A DNA stretch of 58,663 nucleotides from Rhizobiaceae bacterium (GCA_019635715.1 JAHBYY010000019.1:1-58663), one strand, 5' to 3'; numbered from the stretch's first letter, positions 34,165 to 43,331 are shown. Notes: generated from the letters alone by a model not told the origin. Numbers and translations: made by a program.

Positions 34165-35796
34165 ATGACCCAACCGCTCCTCGACCGCACACCTTTCTTC
34201 GTCGCCGACGGCCTGTCGAAGCGCTTCGGCGCGACGCGCGTGCTCGACGGCGTCGGCTTCTCCATTCCGGAGAAATCGGTGGTCAGCTTCGTCGGCGAGA
34301 ACGGGGCCGGAAAGTCGACCCTGTTCAACATCCTGAGCGGCGTGGTCGAGCCGGATGCCGGCACGATGACACTTGGCGGCAAGCCCTACCGGCCGCGCCA
34401 CTACGGGGACGCGATCGGCGTTGGCGTGTCGCGCGTCTTCCAAGAGCAGGCGCTGGTCCGCAACATCCCTGTCTACGAGAACCTGCTGCTCGGCCAGGAC
34501 GACGGCTTCTATCGCGCCGGGCAGTTCGTCGATCGCGCCGCGATGATCGCTGCGGCGCAGCGGATCGCCGACGAGGCGGGCATCGACGTCGACGTGCGGC
34601 GGCGCACCGGCAGCTACGACTTCTCGCGCCGCCAGTCGATCGAGATCGCCCGGGCGTGCCTTGCCCCCTCCATCCTCGGCGACATTGCGCAGCCGCTCGT
34701 GCTCCTCGACGAGCCGACCTCGGCCCTCGACCAGCGCGACGAGGATGCCTTCTTCCGGCTCGTCGCCAAGGTCCGCCAGCGCGGTTCGCTGATCTTCGTG
34801 TCGCACCGGCTGAGCGAGGTGCTGTCGGTCTCGGATGTGATCTACGTGCTAAAGGACGGGGCCCTCGTGGCCCGCCTCGAGGCAGGCGAGGCCGACGAGC
34901 GCATCCTGCACAGCCTGATGGTGGGCCGCGAGCGCGTCGCGGACTACTATTTCGAGCAACGCCAGAAGGTGACCGACGCGCAGCCCGTGGCGGTCGAGGT
35001 TGCGGGGCTGTCGTCGCCGGGTGCCTATGAGGACATAAGCCTGTCGATCCGCGCCGGCGAGATCGTCGGCATCGGCGGTCTGCTCGATTCCGGCAAGAGC
35101 CGTCTCGGCAAGGGCATCGCCGGCGTCGAGCCGCCCGCCACGGGCACCGTCGCGCTTGTCGGCCAGTCGCCTGTCCACCCCGAGATCGGCGCGTTCATCA
35201 GGGCCGGCCTGGGCTATGTGCCGGCGGAGCGGCTCGTCGAGGGCATCATCCCCTCCCAGAAGCTGAGCTGGAATTTCTCGCTCGCCAGCGCCGACCTGTT
35301 TTCAAACAGGCTCGGCCTATGGCGATGCCAGGCGGAGGTCGAGGCGGCGAGCCGCTTCATCGGCAGCCTGGCGATCCGGTCCGGAAGCCCGAACCAGCCG
35401 CTCAGCAAGCTGTCGGGCGGCAACCAGCAGAAGGTGGTCCTGGCGCGATGGCTGCAGCGGCAACCCGACGTGCTCGTCCTCGACAATCCGACGCGCGGCG
35501 TGGATGCCGGCGCCAAGGAGGAGATCTACCGGGTCATCCGCGACCTTACGGACCGTGGCGTCGCCATCCTGCTGATCACCGACGAGCTTCTCGAACTGAT
35601 CGGCCTGTCCAACCGCATCCTGATCCTGCAGCGGGGGCGGATCGCCGCTGAATTTGCCGCACCGGCCGATACAAAACCCTCCGAGCGCGAGCTGGTGGCC
35701 GCCATGCTGTCGGTGCCGGACGAGCCCGGCCCGCATGGCGCCGCCGCCATCTCGACGTCCGATCCAGTCCAATATTCCGAAAGCGCGCACGCATGA
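34165..35796 (+). CDS. CUT2 ABC transporter ATPase (second system)
   Basis: A 543-residue double-ATPase of the RbsA type. N-terminal domain: Walker A GENGAGKST, a divergent signature (YDFSRRQSIEIARA), Walker B LLDEPTSALD. C-terminal domain: modified P-loop GLLDSGKSRLG and signature LSGGNQQKVVLARWL. It is about 40 residues longer than usual, partly from a C-terminal tail after VAAMLSVPDEPG. The ATG is 59 bases after the binding-protein stop, and its own stop overlaps the permease start by 4 bases. Confidence 0.94.
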   Translation: MTQPLLDRTPFFVADGLSKRFGATRVLDGVGFSIPEKSVVSFVGENGAGKSTLFNILSGVVEPDAGTMTLGGKPYRPRHYGDAIGVGVSRVFQEQALVRNIPVYENLLLGQDDGFYRAGQFVDRAAMIAAAQRIADEAGIDVDVRRRTGSYDFSRRQSIEIARACLAPSILGDIAQPLVLLDEPTSALDQRDEDAFFRLVAKVRQRGSLIFVSHRLSEVLSVSDVIYVLKDGALVARLEAGEADERILHSLMVGRERVADYYFEQRQKVTDAQPVAVEVAGLSSPGAYEDISLSIRAGEIVGIGGLLDSGKSRLGKGIAGVEPPATGTVALVGQSPVHPEIGAFIRAGLGYVPAERLVEGIIPSQKLSWNFSLASADLFSNRLGLWRCQAEVEAASRFIGSLAIRSGSPNQPLSKLSGGNQQKVVLARWLQRQPDVLVLDNPTRGVDAGAKEEIYRVIRDLTDRGVAILLITDELLELIGLSNRILILQRGRIAAEFAAPADTKPSERELVAAMLSVPDEPGPHGAAAISTSDPVQYSESAHA

Positions 35797-36788
35797 CCGA
35801 CATCGCACGATCCCCAGGGTTTTCCAGGCCGCGCCTCCAGCTCCCGGCGCTGGAACTCGACGTCAAGCTGCTGCTGCCGCTGCTGGTGGTCGCGGTTCTG
35901 ATCGCCTTCTTCTCGGTCACCACCGAGTCCTTCGCCACGCTGCGCAACTTCAGCACGATCGCCGGCCAGGCGGGTACGCTGCTGATCGTCTGCCTCGGGG
36001 CGACCTTCGTCATCCTGATGGGCAGCATCGACCTGTCGGTCGGTGCGATCGTGCTGCTGGTCGGCGCACTGACGGTCACCGTGCTCAACCTCACCGGCAT
36101 CGGCGTCTGGGTGCTGCCGCTGGCGGCGCTGTTCGGCGCCGTGCTCGGCCTGCTCAACGGGTCCGTCTACGCGCTGAGCGGCATCCAGTCCTTCGTGGTG
36201 ACGCTGGGCTCGCTGTCGATCTTCTCGGGTGTTGCGCTGCAACTGCTGCAGGGGCGCGCCATCCAGTTCAGCGACGCGGCCTTCGAGAACCTGGCGATCG
36301 GCCAGTTGATTCCGAGCCTGCCCAACATCGCGCTGTGCGGCCTCGTCGCCTGGGGCGTCAGCGTGCTGATCGCCAGCCGCACCCGCTTCGGCCGCTACAT
36401 GTATCTGATCGGCGGCGGCGAGCAGGTGGCGCGCACGGCCGGCGTGCCGGTGCGCCGCTACAAGATCTATGCCTTCGCGCTCTCCGGCCTTCTGGCCGGT
36501 CTCGGTGCGGCGCTCGCCGTGGCGCGGCTGGGTGCGGCGGGCCCCTCGCTGGGGAGTGACCTTCTGCTCAACAGCCTCGCGGCGATCGTGGTGGGCGGCA
36601 CATCGCTTGCCGGCGGCAGCGGCGGCCCGCACCGCACGCTGATCGGCGTGCTGATCATCGCCATCCTCGACAACGGCCTCAACCTGCTCGGCGTCTCCTC
36701 CTATACGCAGATGATCATCAAGGGTGCCGTGGTCATCGCCGCCGTGGTCGCCAGCCGCGTCGAACTGCGCAACGCCGTGGTCAAGTGA
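35793..36788 (+). CDS. CUT2 ABC transporter permease (second system)
   Basis: A 331-residue RbsC-like membrane protein with many hydrophobic helices and family motifs VILMGSIDLSVGAIV, SFVVTLGSLSIFSG and VVGGTSLAGGSGG. Only one permease is encoded here, in contrast with the first CUT2 cluster, so the channel is probably a homodimer. Coupled to the ATPase by a 4-base overlap and followed 10 bases later by the SfnG-like gene, tying the importer to the monooxygenases. Confidence 0.94.
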   Translation: MTDIARSPGFSRPRLQLPALELDVKLLLPLLVVAVLIAFFSVTTESFATLRNFSTIAGQAGTLLIVCLGATFVILMGSIDLSVGAIVLLVGALTVTVLNLTGIGVWVLPLAALFGAVLGLLNGSVYALSGIQSFVVTLGSLSIFSGVALQLLQGRAIQFSDAAFENLAIGQLIPSLPNIALCGLVAWGVSVLIASRTRFGRYMYLIGGGEQVARTAGVPVRRYKIYAFALSGLLAGLGAALAVARLGAAGPSLGSDLLLNSLAAIVVGGTSLAGGSGGPHRTLIGVLIIAILDNGLNLLGVSSYTQMIIKGAVVIAAVVASRVELRNAVVK

Positions 36789-36798
36789 GGCGATCGCA

Positions 36799-37932
36799 AT
36801 GAACGACAGCAGAATCCTGACGCCGCGCCAGATCGGCGCCATCTATGGCGCCGATCCGCTGAAATTCGCCTTCTGGGTGCCGGCCTTTGCGGGTGGGTTC
36901 GTCTCCAGCACGATCGAGCAGCGGACGCATTGGGACTTCGACTACAACATCCGCCTGGCGCAGATCGCCGAGCGGGCCGGCTTCGACTACGGACTGATCG
37001 CGACGCGCTGGGCAAGCACCCACGGCGCGGATTCGCAGATCGAGGCGACGACGCTGGCGACCGCGCTGCTGGGCAGGACCGAGCGCCTGCAGATCATCGT
37101 CGCCGTGCTCACCGGCCTCTGGCTGCCGGGCGTCATCGCCAAGATGGGGGCGACCGCCGACCTGTTCTCGAACGGCCGCTGGAACATCAACGTGGTCAGC
37201 GGCTGGATGCGGCGCGAGTATGACGCCTTCGGCCAGCCCTGGATCGAGCATGACGAGCGCTATGCGCGCTCCGAGGAGTTCATCGAGATCCTGAAAGGAA
37301 TCTGGACGCAGGACCACTATTCCTTCCGGGGCCGGCATTTCAGCATCGACGACTACACGCTGAGCCCACGTCCGGTGAAGAAGCCGCATCCCGAGATCTT
37401 TCAGGGCGGCTCGTCGACGGCAGCACGGCGCATGGCCGCCCGCTGGTCGGACTGGTACTTCACCAACGGCAACACGATTGAAGGCATTCGCGCCCAGATC
37501 GACGAGATCGAGCAGAATGCAGCGCCCTTCGCACGCCGGCCGCGTATCGCCGTCAACGCCTTCGTCATCGCCCGCGACACCGAAAAGGAGGCGCGCGACG
37601 TCCATGCCGAGATCATCCGGCTGGCCGACGTCAAGGCCGTGCGCGGCTTCCAGGAGGCGACGCGAGAAGCCGGCCAGTCGACGAAGGACGGCAAGGGCAA
37701 CTGGACCAGCACGAAGCTGGAGGACTACGTCTAGCACAATGACGGGTTCCGGACCGACCTGATCGGCACTCCCGAGCAGATTGCCGAGCGGATCGTCGCC
37801 TACAAGGACATCGGCGTCAGCGCCATCCTCGCCGGCTTTCTCCACTGCCACGAAGACGCCGAATATTTCGGCCGCCGCATCCTGCCCCTGGTCCGCGACA
37901 TCGAAAGGTCGCGCACCCGGGCGGTTGCCTGA
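36799..37932 (+). pseudogene. sfnG: SfnG-like dimethyl sulfone monooxygenase with in-frame TAG
   Basis: A luciferase-like FMNH2-dependent monooxygenase closely matching the SfnG family (dimethyl sulfone to methanesulfinate): WVPAFAGGFVSSTIEQRT, NVVSGWMRREYDAFG, EIFQGGSS and SDWYFTNGN are hallmarks. At codon 312 (37732-37734) a TAG interrupts the frame. Reading through it continues without shift for 65 codons (HNDGFRTDLIGTPEQIAE, GFLHCHEDAEYFGRRILP) to TGA at 37930-37932, restoring the normal length of about 377 residues. Family members have Gln at the stop, so a CAG to TAG change is the simplest history. The product is either truncated by the conserved C-terminal helix region, restored by suppression, or dead. 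Confidence 0.9.
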
Positions 37933-37947
37933 CCAGGAGATCTTGAG

Positions 37948-38517
37948 ATGAGCCATACAGACGAACTGATTGCTCCCAGCCTTTCCCGCCTCGACGTGCC
38001 GCCGGAAGCGGCGTTGGACGACGACATCCGCAGGCTGATGAAGAGCCATCACAACGAGAACTGGATTCGCTCGCTGGCGCTCAATCCCGATACGGCGCGG
38101 CGCTTCACCGCCTATTTCGGCAGCCTGTTCGCCGCATCCGGTGCGCGCCTGCCGCTGCGCGACCGCGAACTGATCGCCGTGGTCGTGTCGGCGGAGAATG
38201 GCTGCGGGCTCTGCGAGATCCACCACACGCAGGCGCTCGGGGAGTTGCTGGAAGATCATGCGCGTGCCCGCAGGATCGCGCTCGATACCCATTCGGCGCC
38301 GCTTTCCGAGCGCGAGCATGCGCTGGTCGAGATCGCACGCAAGGTGACGCATACCCCGCGCGACGTGGTCCCGGGCGATTTCGACAGGCTGCGCCGGCTC
38401 GGGTTCACCGATCAGGATATCCTCGAAGTCGTCGAGACGGCGTCGTGGTTCAATCACACCAATCGCATCTTCATTTCGCTCGGCGTGGTGCCGGACGAGA
38501 AGTTCTTCGCGCGCTGA
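37948..38517 (+). CDS. AhpD-like peroxidase-related protein (CMD family)
   Basis: A 189-residue carboxymuconolactone-decarboxylase-fold protein of the alkylhydroperoxidase D / peroxidase-related group. The redox motif is C-G-L-C in ENGCGLCEIHHTQALG, with the downstream His of the AhpD proton relay. It may remove peroxide or organic hydroperoxide formed by uncoupled flavin monooxygenases. It sits 15 bases after the SfnG-like frame with an AGGAG ribosome site. The same kind of gene often accompanies LLM and DszC-type enzymes in sulfur clusters. Confidence 0.88.
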   Translation: MSHTDELIAPSLSRLDVPPEAALDDDIRRLMKSHHNENWIRSLALNPDTARRFTAYFGSLFAASGARLPLRDRELIAVVVSAENGCGLCEIHHTQALGELLEDHARARRIALDTHSAPLSEREHALVEIARKVTHTPRDVVPGDFDRLRRLGFTDQDILEVVETASWFNHTNRIFISLGVVPDEKFFAR

Positions 38518-38523
38518 ACGGGC

Positions 38524-39798
38524 ATGTCGACGCGCGATCTTGCGGATGGGGCCGAACGCGAAGCGTTACGCGGCGCGGGGTCGCCTCGGCATCGGGCGGT
38601 CATCATGCCCGGCGACCTGAACGGCTCGATCCTGACGGCGACGGCGGAAGCGATCGGGCGCGAGATCGGCGCCGGTGCCGCGGCGCGCGATGCTGACCGC
38701 ATCCTTCCGCATGCCGAACTGGCGCGGGTCAAGGCTGCCGGGCTGCTCACCGCGCGAATCCCCCGCAGCCATGGCGGGCCGGAAGCCGGCTGGCGCGAGA
38801 CGATCCGCATCACGCTCGATCTGTCGCGCGGCGATCCGAATGTCGGCCAGGCGATCCAGTCCCACAACGTCATCGTGGAAACGCTGCGCGCAGATGCCGG
38901 GCCAACCCTTCGGAGCCGCATCTTCGATGCCGTGCTCTCCGGGCAGATGGTGACGAATGCCGCCGCGGAGCGCGGCGGAAAGTTCTACGGCGAGATCGCG
39001 ACGCGGCTCCTGCCGGGTGCGGAGGGCGGCTACCGGCTCGAAGGCACGAAATACTACTGCACCGGAAGCCTGTTCGCCGAGCATTTCTACATCACCGCCC
39101 TCGATCCATCGGACCGATCCGTCGGCGTCGTGGTTCCCGCCGACCGCGCCGGGCTGGCGGTCGAAGACGACTGGAACGGCATGGGTCAGCGCACCACTGC
39201 CAGCGGTTCGGTCGTGCTCGATGCCGTTGAGGTCCATCCCGACGAAGTCTTCTTCCCGCCGTCGGCAAAGGACCGCCGCTGGCACCTGCAGGCGGCGGCG
39301 CAACTGCTGCATGCGGCGATCGACACGGGCATCGCGCAGGCGGCGCTCGCCGATGCGCTGGTGCTGGCGAGGGGCCGGGGCCGCACGTTGCGGGAGGCGG
39401 GCGTCCCCAGCGCCCTCGAGGATCCGTACATCCTGCACACTATCGGGGCGCTTTCGGTCGCCGCCAATGGCGCCGAGGTGCTGATGCTGCGCGCCGCCGA
39501 CGCAGTGGATGCCGCCGCCGCCGCCTATTTTGGCGGCGATACGACGGAGAGCCGCTACATCGATGCCTCGATCGCCGTCGCCGAGGCGCGCATTGCCTCG
39601 ACCAAGGCGGCGCTCGAAGTGAGCGAGCGCCTCTACGAGGTGGCGAACGCGTCCGGGACCGACCGCGGCCTCAATCTCGACCGGCACTGGCGCAACGCCC
39701 GGACCCACACGACCCACGATCCGCTCGCGCACAAATACCGCTTCATCGGCGACTATCTGCTGAACGGCCGCGCCCCGCCGACCACCGCCAAGATCTGA
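38524..39798 (+). CDS. Acyl-CoA-dehydrogenase-fold monooxygenase (SfnB/DszC type), second
   Basis: A 424-residue flavoprotein homologous to the one at 31251: LEGTKYYCTGSLFAEHF, WNGMGQRTTASGSVVLD and LDRHWRNARTHTTHDPL. These are the hallmark segments of DszC/SfnB-type, FMNH2-dependent oxidases. The first 27 residues are polar and not conserved, so an ATG at 38605 (MPGDLNG) is an alternative start. It begins 6 bases after the AhpD-like gene and precedes the NtaA/DszA-type gene by 15 bases, recalling the DszC-DszA pairing of sulfone-forming and C-S-cleaving steps. Confidence 0.88.
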   Translation: MSTRDLADGAEREALRGAGSPRHRAVIMPGDLNGSILTATAEAIGREIGAGAAARDADRILPHAELARVKAAGLLTARIPRSHGGPEAGWRETIRITLDLSRGDPNVGQAIQSHNVIVETLRADAGPTLRSRIFDAVLSGQMVTNAAAERGGKFYGEIATRLLPGAEGGYRLEGTKYYCTGSLFAEHFYITALDPSDRSVGVVVPADRAGLAVEDDWNGMGQRTTASGSVVLDAVEVHPDEVFFPPSAKDRRWHLQAAAQLLHAAIDTGIAQAALADALVLARGRGRTLREAGVPSALEDPYILHTIGALSVAANGAEVLMLRAADAVDAAAAAYFGGDTTESRYIDASIAVAEARIASTKAALEVSERLYEVANASGTDRGLNLDRHWRNARTHTTHDPLAHKYRFIGDYLLNGRAPPTTAKI

Positions 39799-39813
39799 CA
39801 TAAAGGTGCATCC

Positions 39814-41214
39814 ATGACCAGACCGCTGATCTTCAACGGTTTTTCGATGAATGTGGTGTCACACATCTACCACGGGCTATGGCGCCACCCGGAGAGCAGG
39901 CAGGTCGAATTCAACGATCTGAACTACTGGACCGACTTGGCGAAGACCTTCGAACGCGGAAAGTTCGACAATTTCTTCCTCGCCGACGTGATCGGGGTCG
40001 ATCCCGCCTACAAGGGGACGTGGGACACCTATGTGCGGGAAGCCGTGCAGATACCTGTCAACGATTCCTCGACGCTCGTGGCGGCGCTGATCCATGCGAC
40101 CGAGCATATCGGGCTGACCTTCACGTCCTCCATCCTGCAGGATCATCCCTTCAGTTTCGCACGGCGCGTGTCGACGATGGACCATCTGAGCAAGGGCCGC
40201 ATCGGCTGGAACATCGTCACCAGCGTCAGTCACAATGCGGCGCAGAATTTCGGCTTCGACCGCATCGTGCCGCATGACGAGCGATACACCTGGGCGGCCG
40301 AATATATCGATGTGGTCTACAAACTCTGGGAAGGGTCTTGGGACGACGATGCGGTCCTCGTCGACAAGACGGCGAACCTCTACGCCGACCCGTCGAAGAT
40401 CCATCGCATCCACCATGCGAGCCAGCGCTACAAGGTGCTCGGACCGCACCTGTCGCAGCCCTCGCTGCAACGGACGCCCCTGCTGTTCCAGGCGGGATCG
40501 TCGCGGGTCGGGCGTGCCTTCGCGGCGGCCAATGCGGAGGGAACCTTCGTCATGAGCCTCAACCCGCAGGGCGCCCGCAAGCTGGTCGAATCCGTCAACG
40601 CGCAGGTCGAGGCCGCCGGACGGCGCGCCGGCGACCTGAAATACATCCAGGGTCTTTCATTCGTGGTCGGCAGCAGCGAGGCGGAGGCGAAGGAAAAGGC
40701 GCGCGACCTGGACCACTATGCCAGCACCGACGGGCTGCTCGCCCATATCAGCCGCGATCTCGGCATCGATCTCGGGCTGCTGGACCCGGATCGCCCGGTG
40801 GCCGAACTCGATATCGAGGGCGTGCAGGGCTACATCGCCTATTTCGAGGAGGCCAATCCCGGAAAGCGCGCCCGCGTCCGCGATCTCGGCCATGCGCTAT
40901 CCTACAACACGCGCATCGTCGGCACTCCGGAGAGCATCGCCGACGCGCTCGACGACTGGCGCGATGCCGGCATCGATGGCGTCAACTTCATCTGCCAGAC
41001 GGCACCGGCGACCTATGTCGACTTCGTCGACCATGTGACGCCGCTGTTGCGGAAACGCGGTCTGGCACGCCGCGACTATGCCGAGACGACATTGCGCGAG
41101 CGCTTCTTCCCCGGCGAAGGCCCGCATCTCAACGAGCGGCATCCGGCGCGGCGCTACCGCGGCGCCTTTTCCCGCCGCGCCCCGCTCTCGACCTTGTCCT
41201 CGGCCGCAAGCTGA
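39814..41214 (+). CDS. NtaA/SnaA/DszA-family flavin monooxygenase
   Basis: A 466-residue LLM-class enzyme of the nitrilotriacetate/dibenzothiophene-sulfone monooxygenase branch. Recognisable segments: IYHGLWRHPESRQVEFND, RRVSTMDHLSKGRIGWNIVTS, DERYTWAAEYIDVVYKLWEGSW and LLFQAGSSRVGRAFAA. Length is typical (about 450). The DszA branch cleaves C-S bonds of sulfones with FMNH2, the NtaA branch oxidises C-N. Neighbours favour the former. Last gene of the second CUT2 operon; a hairpin at 41225 follows. Confidence 0.92.
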   Translation: MTRPLIFNGFSMNVVSHIYHGLWRHPESRQVEFNDLNYWTDLAKTFERGKFDNFFLADVIGVDPAYKGTWDTYVREAVQIPVNDSSTLVAALIHATEHIGLTFTSSILQDHPFSFARRVSTMDHLSKGRIGWNIVTSVSHNAAQNFGFDRIVPHDERYTWAAEYIDVVYKLWEGSWDDDAVLVDKTANLYADPSKIHRIHHASQRYKVLGPHLSQPSLQRTPLLFQAGSSRVGRAFAAANAEGTFVMSLNPQGARKLVESVNAQVEAAGRRAGDLKYIQGLSFVVGSSEAEAKEKARDLDHYASTDGLLAHISRDLGIDLGLLDPDRPVAELDIEGVQGYIAYFEEANPGKRARVRDLGHALSYNTRIVGTPESIADALDDWRDAGIDGVNFICQTAPATYVDFVDHVTPLLRKRGLARRDYAETTLRERFFPGEGPHLNERHPARRYRGAFSRRAPLSTLSSAAS

Positions 41215-41224
41215 TCGCGGCACT

Positions 41225-41243
41225 GCCCGGCTGTCGGCCGGGC
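41225..41243. terminator. Hairpin between convergent operons
   Basis: A 7-base GC stem GCCCGGC (41225-41231) pairs with GCCGGGC (41237-41243) around a TGTCG loop, in the 45-base gap between the rightward monooxygenase operon and the leftward MarR gene. There is no T-tract, so it is a weak candidate for bidirectional termination. Confidence 0.4.
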
Positions 41244-41259
41244 GCGCCTGCATCTGCCA

Positions 41260-41826
41260 TCAAGCTTTCTCAGGACCCGGCGGCGGCCGGGAAAACCATT
41301 GCCAATCCGGCGGTCCTCCCGGCTGGCCATCGTCACCGGCTGGCGCCTTCGTGCCATTGGCGAGGCCCGCGATCGCATCCTCCTGCACGGCGATCACGTC
41401 GCTGAGCAGGCGCACCAAGACGCGCAACTCGGCATCGCCGTATTTCGAAAGCACTTTTGCGCCGGCCTCCGCCACGAGACCGTAGGTGGCCGCCGCCAGC
41501 GCCGCCGTCATGGCGGTCGGGGTCACCAGCACCTTGCGCCGGTCGTCCGGGTCGGCCCGCCGCCGGACATAGCCGCGCCGTTCCAGCCTGTCGACCAGCG
41601 CCGTCACCGCCGCCGGCGTCAGACGCACCTCGCGGGCGATCGCGTTGGCGGGACGCGGCGCCTGGGACAGGAAGCTCAGGCAATGCAGCTCGGCCGGGTT
41701 GAGCCCGTAGAGTCTGCCGACCTCGGCATCGAATTTCTGAGAGCTGTCCTGGAATCGCATGACCAGCCGGCCGACGGCCTCGACAAGCTCGGGTTCCGGG
41801 ATGCTTGACATCTTTACTTCGATCAT
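41260..41826 (-). CDS. MarR-family transcriptional regulator
   Basis: A 188-residue winged-helix regulator. Core: LNPAELHCLSFL, IAREVRLTPAAVTALVDRLERRG (recognition helix) and the wing ADPDDRRKVLVTPT. A Gly/Pro-rich C-terminal tail of about 30 residues (APAGDDGQPGGPPDW) is unusual for the family. It is divergent from the FAD monooxygenase gene, with only 39 bases between the two start codons; those bases hold two palindromes, so it probably represses both genes. Confidence 0.9.
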   Translation of the reverse strand: MIEVKMSSIPEPELVEAVGRLVMRFQDSSQKFDAEVGRLYGLNPAELHCLSFLSQAPRPANAIAREVRLTPAAVTALVDRLERRGYVRRRADPDDRRKVLVTPTAMTAALAAATYGLVAEAGAKVLSKYGDAELRVLVRLLSDVIAVQEDAIAGLANGTKAPAGDDGQPGGPPDWQWFSRPPPGPEKA

Positions 41827-41828
41827 CT

Positions 41829-41863
41829 AATGATTTGATCATTGAAATATCAGATGGTGATAT
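41829..41863. promoter_or_regulatory. Double palindrome, probable MarR operator
   Basis: Two inverted repeats fill the gap between divergent start codons: AATGA-TTTGA-TCATT (41829-41843) and ATATCA-GATGG-TGATAT (41847-41863), both perfect and each with a 5-base centre. Two sites almost touching fit cooperative binding of a MarR dimer pair that would shut off both directions. Confidence 0.6.
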
Positions 41864-41865
41864 AA

Positions 41866-43098
41866 ATGTCAAGGAAATCCGCCGCCGGCGCCCAGGACCG
41901 GAGGATCGCGATCGCCGGTGCCGGCATAGGCGGCCTTGCCCTGGCGGCGCGCCTGGCGCGGCTGGGCCATTCGCCGGTGGTCTTCGAGGCCCGCGGCGAA
42001 GTCGCGGCGGTCGGCGAAGGGATTTTCCTGACGCTTGCGCCGAACGGCATGAACGGCCTGCGGCTGGTCGAGGCCGACGCCGCTGTGGAGGCCGCCGGCA
42101 TCGACACCACCGGCATCGAAATCCGCGGCAGTTCGGGCAAGCGCCTGAACCTCGCCGACCAGAGCGACCATCGGACGGTGTTCGGGGCGCCGAGCATCAC
42201 GCTCGGGCGCGGCGAACTGGCCGCGTTGCTGCTGGAGCGGGCCCGGCAGGCCGGCGCGGACGTGCGCTTTGATGCCGCTGTCGCCGCCGTCGATGCAGGT
42301 TCCGACGGTGTGGTGGTACGGCTTGCAGACGGCTCGGCGTTCGACGCCGATATGCTGGTTGCCGCCGACGGTCTGCGTTCGACCGTGCGGAACCAGATCT
42401 TTCCCGGCTACCCGCAGCCCGCCTATACCGGGCTGATCGGCACGGGTGGCACTGCCGAGGCCGACATCGAGCCGACCGGCGGCATGATGCGCATGACTTT
42501 CGGCGACCATGCCTTCTTCGGCTACATCCGGCCGGCGGGCGGACCCGTCTACTGGTTCAACTCCTATCCGGCCGAGGAGTCCGGGATCGGACGCATCGCC
42601 GATCCGGTCGCCTACGCTCGCGGGATCGGCGCACTGCACGCCGGCGATCCGGAACCCAATGCCCGCATCCTGGCTGCGGTCGGCCGGCTGGAGCGCAATT
42701 ATCCGGTCTACGACATGCCCGCGCTGCCGGCCTGGCACAGTGGTCGAGTGGTGCTGTTGGGCGACGCCGCCCATGCGATCGGGCCGCATACCGGGCAAGG
42801 TGCGTCGATGGCCATCGAGGACGCGATGGTCCTTGCCGCCTGTCTCGACGCGGAGGCTGCTCCCGAAACCGCCTTCGCCCGCTACGAGGCGCTGCGGCGC
42901 CGGCGGGTCGAGCAGGTGGTGCGGCTGACGCGCCGGCTGGGGTCGCAGAAGCGCGCATCGGGCTGGCTGAGCGTGAGGATCCGGGACCTCCTGCTGCCTC
43001 TGGTGATCCCTTTCGGGATCAGGGCCGGCCGAAAGCTCTTCGCCTACCGGGTCGACCGCGATCCCGTCATCTGTTCCGCCGATGAGCGCGAAGGTTGA
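41866..43098 (+). CDS. FAD-dependent aromatic-type monooxygenase
   Basis: A 410-residue group A flavoprotein hydroxylase. N-terminal dinucleotide motif [20 protein letters not shown], the middle strand [16 protein letters not shown] (DG motif) and the FAD motif [24 protein letters not shown] are all present. Such enzymes hydroxylate aromatic rings with NAD(P)H; some of this sequence type resist or modify antibiotics (tetracycline monooxygenase-like), so detoxification is an alternative. Divergent from and probably regulated by the MarR protein. Confidence 0.9.
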   Translation: MSRKSAAGAQDRRIAIAGAGIGGLALAARLARLGHSPVVFEARGEVAAVGEGIFLTLAPNGMNGLRLVEADAAVEAAGIDTTGIEIRGSSGKRLNLADQSDHRTVFGAPSITLGRGELAALLLERARQAGADVRFDAAVAAVDAGSDGVVVRLADGSAFDADMLVAADGLRSTVRNQIFPGYPQPAYTGLIGTGGTAEADIEPTGGMMRMTFGDHAFFGYIRPAGGPVYWFNSYPAEESGIGRIADPVAYARGIGALHAGDPEPNARILAAVGRLERNYPVYDMPALPAWHSGRVVLLGDAAHAIGPHTGQGASMAIEDAMVLAACLDAEAAPETAFARYEALRRRRVEQVVRLTRRLGSQKRASGWLSVRIRDLLLPLVIPFGIRAGRKLFAYRVDRDPVICSADEREG

Positions 43099-43205
43099 GG
43101 ACCGGCCCGGAGCAGCCGTGGCGCATTCAAGGGGATCGCGTCGATCGTTGCGCCGCTCGACGACAACACCGCATCACGGATAGCAATCCGCCAGTGAGCG
43201 GCGAA

Positions 43206-43295
43206 TGGCGGAGAGGGAGGGATTCGAACCCCCGATACCCTTGCGAGTATGCCGCATTTCGAGTGCGGTGCATTCGACCACTCTGCCACCTCTCC
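43206..43295 (-). tRNA. tRNA-Ser (CGA)
   Basis: A 90-base class II tRNA including an encoded 3' CCA. The acceptor stem GGAGAGG pairs with CCTCTCC, the anticodon loop contains CGA (ACTCGAAAT), a long variable arm is present and the T-loop reads GGTTCGAATCC. CGA decodes UCG. It stands alone between the FAD monooxygenase and rplU with its own promoter upstream. Confidence 0.96.
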
Positions 43296-43331
43296 GCGGG
43301 GCGTGGTACGCCGAAGGCGGCGCGGCGCCGT

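Noticed and set aside
36799-37932. Pyrrolysine or other programmed decoding of TAG in the SfnG-like gene
   Set aside because: No decoding machinery or downstream recoding element is visible, and family members have Gln at this site; a simple nonsense mutation is more economical.
16946-41214. Assignment of the island to the known sulfoquinovose monooxygenase pathway
   Set aside because: No sulfoquinovosidase or clear SmoB-type reductase is present, and the transporter types differ from the described smo cluster.
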